DNA of 64,000 bases from Ruminococcaceae bacterium UBA5406 (lineage in GTDB: Bacteria; Bacillota; Clostridia; Oscillospirales; Acutalibacteraceae): assembly GCA_002407675.1 (NCBI GenBank), contig DHNW01000032.1, positions 62,001 to 126,000 of the forward strand, in the 5' to 3' direction. Numbering within the stretch: the stretch's first letter is position 1; every line of letters begins with the position of its first letter. A program made the translations under genes and the position numbers. This document shows, one piece after another, positions 58,235 to 64,000 of this stretch. The notes under the pieces were generated by a model, which did no database searches, had not been told where the DNA came from, and saw only the letters and a list, made by a program, of their open reading frames with translations.

Positions 58235-60313
58235 TTATACCACCGATTCACCCAGCGTGACATTGGCAACAGCCTGAATCTGTACGCTGCTGTCCAGCTC
58301 ATTAAATGAAAGGACCACAGCCTTAGGATAGAACTGCTGCAAAAGTTTGCTGAAATACAGCCTTACAATCGGTGAAGTTAAGATAATGGGAGTGCTGATC
58401 ACATCTTTTACGTTTTTAATGCACTCGGTCAGTTTCGTAATAATCTTCTGTGTTGTCTTCGGATCCAGAGCCAAATAAGTTCCCTGCTCGTTTTTGCTGA
58501 TGGAATTGATGATTTCCTTCTCGATGCTGCTGTCCAGCGTTATTACGCGGATTTGGCCGCCTTCGGCCCATTTCCTTGTTATAGTGCGTTTGAGCGCCTG
58601 CCTTACATATTCCGTCAGAAGCTCGGGGTCATGCACACTGCCTGCATAGTCGGATATGGTTTCCAGAATTGTATCCATATCTCGTATTGGGATCCCTTCC
58701 CGAAGGAGATTGCACAAAATCTTCTGGAGATTAGCCTGTGAGATCACGTTCGGGACAACATCGTTGACCAAAGGCGCATTATGTTTTTTCATATTTTCGA
58801 GAATTTCATTGACGTCCTGTCTGGAAAGCAGCTCATGCGCATGTTTTCTGACTGTTTCAGAAAGATGCGTTACAATAACCGACAGCGGATCAATTACGGT
58901 GTAACCGTAAATTTCCGCCATGTCCTTTTTATCCGGTGTAATCCATTTGCTTGGGATTCCATAAGCTGGTTCAACCGTGTCAATGCCGTCAATTTCACCT
59001 GTCAGATTTCCCGGATCCAGCGCCAAATAATAATCAATCAGCACTTCTCCGCGGGCAACCTCTTCCCCCTTGATTTTAATGGTATATTGATTCGGGTTCA
59101 GCAAGCCATTGTCGTGCAGACGAATAGGCGGAACAACCATACCCATGTCTGTGGCAAACTGTTTACGGAACATGACCAGCCGTTCAATAAAGCTGCTTCC
59201 GCTCCGCTCATCCACCAGAGGAATCAGGCTGTACCCAAATTCCATCTCAATCGCGTCGAGGGGAAGCAGTTTATAGATATTGTCGATATTCTTGTAATAG
59301 TCCGCCTCGCTTACCGGAGCTGCCCCCGACGCGGTTCCGGCCCCGGCTCCGGCCGCAGCTGTCTGCATCTGCGCCTCTTTTTGTTTTTTCCTGATTTTCG
59401 CCCCGGACCCGATCAGCACAGCCGCAACAATCAGCAGCTGCACAATCGGCATACCCGGAATCAGGCACAGGCCAAGGATTGCAAAACCGGTAAGCATAAT
59501 GACGGTCGGCTGCGCAAGAAACTGCTCGGTAATATCTTGGCCGAGCGTGGAGTTGGAAGCAGCGCGGGTTACAATCATACCGGTTGCGGTGGACACCAGA
59601 AGCGCCGGCAGCTGCGACGCCAGCCCGTCGCCGACGGTTGCAATCGTATAAATATTCAGCACTTCCTGAAATGTTTTACCGCCCTGCACCATCCCGATGA
59701 TGATACCGCCGATAAAATTGATCAGCGTAACAATAATCGACATAACGGCGTCGCCTTTGACGAACTTGCAGGCACCGTCCATAGAGCCGTAGAACTCAGC
59801 TTCACGCTGCACGTCTTCACGGCGTTTGCGAGCCTGTTCCTCGTTAATCAAGCCGGAATTGAGATCGGCGTCAATAGCCATCTGCTTGCCCGGCATAGCG
59901 TCCAAGCGAAACCTGGCCGCTACTTCCGAGACACGGTCGGCACCTTTTGTAATGACAAGGACGTTTACAAGGACTATGATGAGAAAGACAATAAACCCGA
60001 CTACTACATTTCCCTGTAAGACGAAATTTCCGAACGTCTTAATAACCTGCCCGGCTTCCCCGGATTTTGTCAGGATCAGCCGGGTGGAAGAAATGTTCAG
60101 GGCCAGCCGAAAAAGCGTACAGATCAAAAGGATGGATGGGAACACCGAGAAATCCAGAGCGGTCTTTACATACATCGTCATCAGCAGAATAGATAGAGAC
60201 AGCGTGATGTTGATAATAAACATCATATCCAGCAGCCATGCTGGAAGAGGAATAATGATGAGAGCGATAATGAGAATTACAAACAGCGAAATGATATTGT
60301 TGAAAAACTTCAA
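58235..60313 (-). CDS. flhA: Flagellar export gate protein FlhA
   Basis: 692 residues. About eight N-terminal helices with the FHIPEP-like cytoplasmic loop (VSEVAARFRLDAMPGKQMAIDADLN, key D, P, G, K, D) and a cytoplasmic C-domain of about 330 residues that docks substrates and chaperones. The start is TTG 60313, directly after the flhB stop. Unlike Bacillus, no flhF or flhG follows; sigD is next. Confidence 0.96.
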   Translation of the reverse strand: MKFFNNIISLFVILIIALIIIPLPAWLLDMMFIINITLSLSILLMTMYVKTALDFSVFPSILLICTLFRLALNISSTRLILTKSGEAGQVIKTFGNFVLQGNVVVGFIVFLIIVLVNVLVITKGADRVSEVAARFRLDAMPGKQMAIDADLNSGLINEEQARKRREDVQREAEFYGSMDGACKFVKGDAVMSIIVTLINFIGGIIIGMVQGGKTFQEVLNIYTIATVGDGLASQLPALLVSTATGMIVTRAASNSTLGQDITEQFLAQPTVIMLTGFAILGLCLIPGMPIVQLLIVAAVLIGSGAKIRKKQKEAQMQTAAAGAGAGTASGAAPVSEADYYKNIDNIYKLLPLDAIEMEFGYSLIPLVDERSGSSFIERLVMFRKQFATDMGMVVPPIRLHDNGLLNPNQYTIKIKGEEVARGEVLIDYYLALDPGNLTGEIDGIDTVEPAYGIPSKWITPDKKDMAEIYGYTVIDPLSVIVTHLSETVRKHAHELLSRQDVNEILENMKKHNAPLVNDVVPNVISQANLQKILCNLLREGIPIRDMDTILETISDYAGSVHDPELLTEYVRQALKRTITRKWAEGGQIRVITLDSSIEKEIINSISKNEQGTYLALDPKTTQKIITKLTECIKNVKDVISTPIILTSPIVRLYFSKLLQQFYPKAVVLSFNELDSSVQIQAVANVTLGESVV

Positions 60314-61378
60314 TTACCGTTTCATCTCCTTTTTCAGCCGGAACACCCACGCCATAATCTCAGCAAGGGCAGTATAAAATTCAGGGGGGATTTCCTGGTC
60401 AATTTCTACCGCCGCGTAAAGGGCCCGAGCCAGCGGCCGGTCTTCCTTCGTGGGAATGCCGCACTGTTCAGCAACGGCTATAATCCGGAGCGCCAGATAA
60501 TCGCGGCCTTTGGCCACTACAACAGGCGCGTTGTCCTGGTCAATTTTATACCGCAGCGCCACAGCATAGTGGGTCGGGTTCTTCACGACAACATCCGCCG
60601 TAGGCACCTGCTGCATCATGCGCTGCCGCGACATCTTCCTCTGCATCTGCCGAATGCGTCCCTTTGTTTCCGGGTTTCCTTCCAGTTCCTTGTACTCTTC
60701 CTTAACTTCCTGCTTTGTCATCTTGATGTTCCGATTGTATTCCCACCTTTGATAGAAATAATCCAAAACCGACATCGCTAAAAATGCCAGAGACATCTGA
60801 ATGACCAAATCCATAATATCGTCCAGCATGACGGTTGTACCCGTCAGAACGCTTTGTCCCATCATGGAAGCACATTGAGAACTAATTTTTTTAATTTGAA
60901 CATACAGGATATAAGCCATGAGGACAATCTTAACCGCTGACTTGAGAACTTCCATAACGGAGCGCAGCGAAAACAGCCTTTTAAAACCTTGTATGGGACT
61001 GATGTTGGAAAACTTGAATTTAATTTTTTCATGGGAGAATTTAAACCGGGTCTGAATTCCCGCCGCCACAATTGCAATCACAACGGACGTAATCATAACC
61101 GGGGCTGAAAGCAGAAGGATCGCCACCCAGCCGTCGCGGCACATATCCAGTGCAAAATGCGTATTCAAAGTCTCGGTGGTTTTAATATAACCCAAATGCT
61201 GAACCATAAAATCCGCTGAGTAGCGGTAGAGATAAGGCATAACCGCTCTTAAGATAAGAAATATAACCAGAACGGAAAGCGTGGCAACAGCGTCCGTACT
61301 TTGAAACAGGTTTCCTTTCTTCCGTTCGTCTTCACGCCTTTTCGGCGTTGCCTCTTCTGTTTTCTCTTCTGCGGCCAT
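60314..61378 (-). CDS. flhB: Flagellar export switch protein FlhB
   Basis: 354 residues: a charged N-terminus (EEKTEEATPKRREDERKKG), four membrane helices, and the cytoplasmic domain with the self-cleavage motif NPTH (VVVKNPTHYAVAL). After cleavage it switches export from rod/hook to filament proteins. A second, free FlhB C-terminal-type protein is encoded at 45079. GGGAGG lies before ATG. Confidence 0.96.
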   Translation of the reverse strand: MAAEEKTEEATPKRREDERKKGNLFQSTDAVATLSVLVIFLILRAVMPYLYRYSADFMVQHLGYIKTTETLNTHFALDMCRDGWVAILLLSAPVMITSVVIAIVAAGIQTRFKFSHEKIKFKFSNISPIQGFKRLFSLRSVMEVLKSAVKIVLMAYILYVQIKKISSQCASMMGQSVLTGTTVMLDDIMDLVIQMSLAFLAMSVLDYFYQRWEYNRNIKMTKQEVKEEYKELEGNPETKGRIRQMQRKMSRQRMMQQVPTADVVVKNPTHYAVALRYKIDQDNAPVVVAKGRDYLALRIIAVAEQCGIPTKEDRPLARALYAAVEIDQEIPPEFYTALAEIMAWVFRLKKEMKR

Positions 61379-61400
61379 TCGATTCCTCCCAGCATACCGC

Positions 61401-62165
61401 TCACAGCAGCATAGCGTATATCCGGCTTATTGCATTGAACATCAGGGTAATCAATCCCTCCAAAAAATTAGCAAACGGCGCGGCCAAAATGATGATTGCA
61501 AAAAATCCGACGATAATTTTCAGCTGAATCTCAACAGTGAAAATATCAATCTGGGGAACTTCCCGCATGATAATACCGATGCCAACCTGGGTAACCATTT
61601 CAATGGCAATAATCGGCAGGGAAAGTTTCACGGCGTAAATCAGCATCTGTGAAAATGCCCCGGCCAGGCTTTCAAACACACCCGGCGGTATCATCTGATC
61701 TCCGTATGGGACTGCCTCCCCCAGTTTAATAAACACCCGGATCAGCGTAAGATGCGCGTTGGTTGCAAAGAAGATCAGAATAAACATGGCGTTGAGCAGA
61801 GATGCGGAAAGCGGCATGGAAACATTGCTCTGCGGGTCATAGATTTTCGACATGGAGATACCGATCTGCATATCCATCTGTTCGCCGCCCATAATGATCA
61901 CCGACTGGAAAAGCTGGAGGATAAACCCGACAGCCAGGCCAATGAGAAGCTCCTTGACGCAGCAGACCATCATTACCAGGACAGAGTTGATTTGCAGCGG
62001 CTGATGCGGCACAAACGGATAAGTAAACACCGTCAGCATGGCGGCAAGGCCGATGCGGATGACCGCCGGAAGATTTTTTCTGCCGAGAATGGGGTTGAAC
62101 AGAACACACCCTGACATGCGCATGAAAATCATCAGCAGGAGAGTAAAATTGTAATCGAGATCCAT
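61401..62165 (-). CDS. fliR: Flagellar export protein FliR
   Basis: 254 residues, hydrophobic, about six helices, beginning MDLDYNFTLLLMIFMRMSG and containing the FliR feature NPILGRKNLP. It forms the FliPQR export gate. It is followed by flhB after 22 bases. Confidence 0.94.
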   Translation of the reverse strand: MDLDYNFTLLLMIFMRMSGCVLFNPILGRKNLPAVIRIGLAAMLTVFTYPFVPHQPLQINSVLVMMVCCVKELLIGLAVGFILQLFQSVIIMGGEQMDMQIGISMSKIYDPQSNVSMPLSASLLNAMFILIFFATNAHLTLIRVFIKLGEAVPYGDQMIPPGVFESLAGAFSQMLIYAVKLSLPIIAIEMVTQVGIGIIMREVPQIDIFTVEIQLKIIVGFFAIIILAAPFANFLEGLITLMFNAISRIYAMLL

Positions 62166-62185
62166 GCGTCTTTCACCCGTCCCTT

Positions 62186-62458
62186 TTATCTCAGCTTCGT
62201 AATCATATCAAAAATGTAAACGGTAAAGTCTTTCATATTCTCGATCATCCAGGAACCCATGACAATGATAATAATAACAATGGCGGCCATCTTCGGGACA
62301 AAAGCCACCGTCTGCTCATGCACCTGCGTTGCCGCCTGCAAAATAGAAATTACCAGTCCCACCGCCATACTGACAAGCAGAATCGGCGCGGAAACCTTCA
62401 GGAGCATGATCATGGCGGCTTTAATAACTTGCATTATCTGCGAAACTGTCATTTGCAT
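62186..62458 (-). CDS. fliQ: Flagellar export protein FliQ
   Basis: 90 residues with two helices (MLLKVSAPILLVSMAVGLVIS and AIVIIIIVMGSWM) joined by QAATQVHEQTVAFVPK, typical FliQ. AAAGGAAA precedes ATG directly; the ATG two codons later is also possible. Confidence 0.95.
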   Translation of the reverse strand: MQMTVSQIMQVIKAAMIMLLKVSAPILLVSMAVGLVISILQAATQVHEQTVAFVPKMAAIVIIIIVMGSWMIENMKDFTVYIFDMITKLR

Positions 62459-62481
62459 TTTCCTTTCAGGCTAAAGGGCCG

Positions 62482-63252
62482 CTACAAATTGAAAGACGTT
62501 GCCAGAGCCTTGAACAAAAGATCCCATCCATCCACCAGAATGAACAGGAGCAGCTTAAACGGAAGCGACACCATGGCAGGCGGCAGCATGACCATGCCCA
62601 TAGACATCAGTGTACTCGAAACGATCATGTCGATAATCAGGAACGGCAGATACAGAAGGAATCCGATGATAAACGCACGCTTCAGTTCACTGGTCATAAA
62701 AGCCGGGATTACAACGGTAATCGAAAGATCCTTAACCGGGACAGAACTCTTGATCTTCGCCAAATCCCGAAAAAGGTTCAAGTCCTCTTTTTTGGTGTTC
62801 TTCAGCATGAATTCCTTGAGCGGCGCACTGGCTTTTCGGAGAAACTGTTCCTGCGTAATTTTCTGCTCTTTGTAGGGCTGGTACGCCTCTGTGTTGATCT
62901 TGGAAATAACCGGAGACATGATAAACAGCGTAAGGAAAAGCGAAATGCCGATGATTACCTGATTCGGCGGCGTGCTTTGAAGCCCAAGAGCATTCCGGAG
63001 AAAGGACAGCACGATGACGATCCTTGCAAAACAGGTTGTCATAATCAAGATAAACGGCAGCAGTGCCAGGATTGTCATCATTTCAATAATTTGAAGGGTG
63101 CTGGCGCTCTGGCCGTTCACATTCACACCAAACGTCGCTGCGGAAACATGCACCGGTGTTACTAGAAGAACCACTAGAAATACTGCCAGAAGCAGCACCG
63201 CTTTCCGGGCAACCGCAAATTTTCTGCCAGACTGCCGCTTACGATTTTCCAT
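62482..63252 (-). CDS. fliP: Flagellar export protein FliP
   Basis: 256 residues. A cleavable signal (about 15-42), then the FliP domain with LALLPFILIMTTCFARIVIVLSFLRNALG, given here as its key residues P, M, T, R and F, then NQVIIGI, and FIPFL-like LPFLIIDMIVSS. FliP builds the core pore with Q and R. It overlaps fliO by 14 bases. Confidence 0.95.
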   Translation of the reverse strand: MENRKRQSGRKFAVARKAVLLLAVFLVVLLVTPVHVSAATFGVNVNGQSASTLQIIEMMTILALLPFILIMTTCFARIVIVLSFLRNALGLQSTPPNQVIIGISLFLTLFIMSPVISKINTEAYQPYKEQKITQEQFLRKASAPLKEFMLKNTKKEDLNLFRDLAKIKSSVPVKDLSITVVIPAFMTSELKRAFIIGFLLYLPFLIIDMIVSSTLMSMGMVMLPPAMVSLPFKLLLFILVDGWDLLFKALATSFNL

Positions 63253-63637
63253 TCTTATGTCCTCTGTTATGTTCCGTCAGATCCTGTCTCCCCTTAAGAA
63301 CAGAATTCAAAACGCTAAAGAAGTTTGGTTCTTCTGACGTTTTAGACTTTCCGTGAATCATCGAAGCATCCAGCTCTTTTAAAATTTCTACACGCTCGTT
63401 TGAAAAACCAATCAGGTAGTAGGAGCCGCAGATCTCGGCAATCACAAGGCCTTTGTCCTGTGAAAGGGCAACTCTTTCCAGAATACGGATATTATTTGAA
63501 CTCGTTATCCTGTTCGCTTTTTTGCCAATAAAACGGCTGAGCAGGTAGCACAGATAGAGCAGAACCGCAACCGCAATCAGGGTAAATACAAGAGGAAGCA
63601 CATCTGAGCTGGCACTTAAATAGCGGGTCATTTTCAT
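63239..63637 (-). CDS. fliO: FliO/FliZ-like flagellar biosynthesis protein
   Basis: 132 residues. One membrane helix (about 15-36, VLPLVFTLIAVAVLLYLCYLL) and a cytoplasmic domain with LERVALSQDKGLVIAEICGSYYLIG, the FliO core. It helps FliP assemble. Its ATG shares a base with the cheY stop (TAATG). Confidence 0.88.
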   Translation of the reverse strand: MKMTRYLSASSDVLPLVFTLIAVAVLLYLCYLLSRFIGKKANRITSSNNIRILERVALSQDKGLVIAEICGSYYLIGFSNERVEILKELDASMIHGKSKTSEEPNFFSVLNSVLKGRQDLTEHNRGHKNGKS

Positions 63638-63999
63638 TAACCTATAATGCTTTTTACAGCTTTCATGATGCGGTCGGCTTTAAACGGCTTCACGATAAAA
63701 TCCTTTGCCCCCTGCTTCAGGGCATCCACCACCATGGCTTCCTGACCCATAGCGGAGCACATAATGATGTTGGCCGAGGGGTCCTGTTTCTTAATTTCTT
63801 TCAGGGCTTCCAGGCCGTCCATCACCGGCATGGTGATATCCATAATGACCAGATCCGGTTTTTCATTCGGGTAGTTGGTTACGGCAACCTGACCGTTGTT
63901 TGCTTCCACAATGTCGGTGTAGCCATTTTTAGACAGCGTGTCCTTAATCATCATACGCATAAAGGCAGCATCGTCTACAAGCATTATTTTCTTCTCCAT
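63637..63999 (-). CDS. cheY: Chemotaxis response regulator CheY
   Basis: 120 residues, a lone receiver: acidic pair D9-D10 (MLVDDAAFMR), phospho-acceptor D54 (VIMDITMP), switch Ser S82 (MCSAMG) and K104 (IVKPFK). All active residues are present, in contrast to CheB. CheA phosphorylates it, CheC dephosphorylates it, and it acts on the FliM/FliY motor switch. The gene is complete: the start codon lies one base from the window edge, where fliM/fliY genes would be expected upstream. Confidence 0.96.
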   Translation of the reverse strand: MEKKIMLVDDAAFMRMMIKDTLSKNGYTDIVEANNGQVAVTNYPNEKPDLVIMDITMPVMDGLEALKEIKKQDPSANIIMCSAMGQEAMVVDALKQGAKDFIVKPFKADRIMKAVKSIIG

Positions 64000-64000
64000 T

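Noticed and set aside
58781..60019. Forward open frame of 412 codons opposite flhA
   Set aside because: The predicted protein is low in normal fold features and rich in Asn/His/Arg; flhA is intact.

Overview
The window looks like a chromosomal piece of a motile, spore-forming Gram-positive anaerobe of the class Clostridia, most likely Oscillospiraceae/Ruminococcaceae. The reasons are a SpoIIE homologue, AGGAGG-type ribosome sites, frequent TTG/GTG starts, FHA-FtsW plus a small penicillin-binding protein, a clostridial single-chain PurL, dockerin-like and GH10 xylanase secreted proteins, and a Bacillus/Clostridium-type flagellar and chemotaxis locus (CheC, CheD, FapA, FlhO/FlhP, SigD). No rRNA, tRNA, CRISPR array, transposase or prophage was seen. 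The genus cannot be fixed from the sequence alone.

Layout. 1-9.1 kb: end of an ABC permease, spoIIE (reverse), an aminotransferase, a secreted dockerin-like protein, a beta-helix acyltransferase-like protein, then FHA-FtsW and a class B PBP as a cell-wall pair. 9.2-14.7 kb: purL-alr-XRE regulator-small membrane protein, closed by a terminator. 14.7-18 kb: an acetyltransferase, then the two-gene AmmeMemoRadiSam set (a fused Memo/AMMECR1 protein and its radical SAM partner) and a YbjQ protein with its own promoter and terminator. 18-23.5 kb: RlmI-like methyltransferase, RmlD-like reductase, MltG, MATE exporter, Crp/Fnr regulator. 23.8-26.9 kb: lipoprotein GH10 xylanase with two carbohydrate-binding regions, and an APH-family kinase. 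26.9-28.2 kb: a small AT-rich accessory zone with an unknown gene and two gene remnants. 28.2-31 kb: a yybP-ykoY (Mn2+) riboswitch with a terminator in front of a P-type ATPase. 31-37.1 kb: cysK-tcdA-sbcD-sbcC, chained by 4-base overlaps.

37.3-64 kb is one motility and chemotaxis region in three blocks. A reverse block reads cheA-cheR-cheB-mcp. A forward block holds a FliK-like/FlhB-C-like pair, cheW, a PilZ protein, a second cheW, a second mcp, then fliD-fliS-chaperone. A reverse block enters from the right edge as cheY-fliO-fliP-fliQ-fliR-flhB-flhA-sigD-flhO-flhP-fapA-cheC-cheD. SigD is encoded here, and three sites matching its promoter type lie in front of cheA, cheW and fliD, so the late and chemotaxis genes are probably switched on by the sigma factor of the early operon.

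Points most worth a second look: a CheB whose receiver domain has lost its phospho-acceptor Asp; the AmmeMemoRadiSam pair; the Mn2+ riboswitch-ATPase unit; a FliD of about 1075 residues; an MCP with almost no extracellular part; the spoIIE leader, with a 21-base promoter spacer and a palindrome between the ribosome site and the start; and the remnant zone at 27-28 kb.
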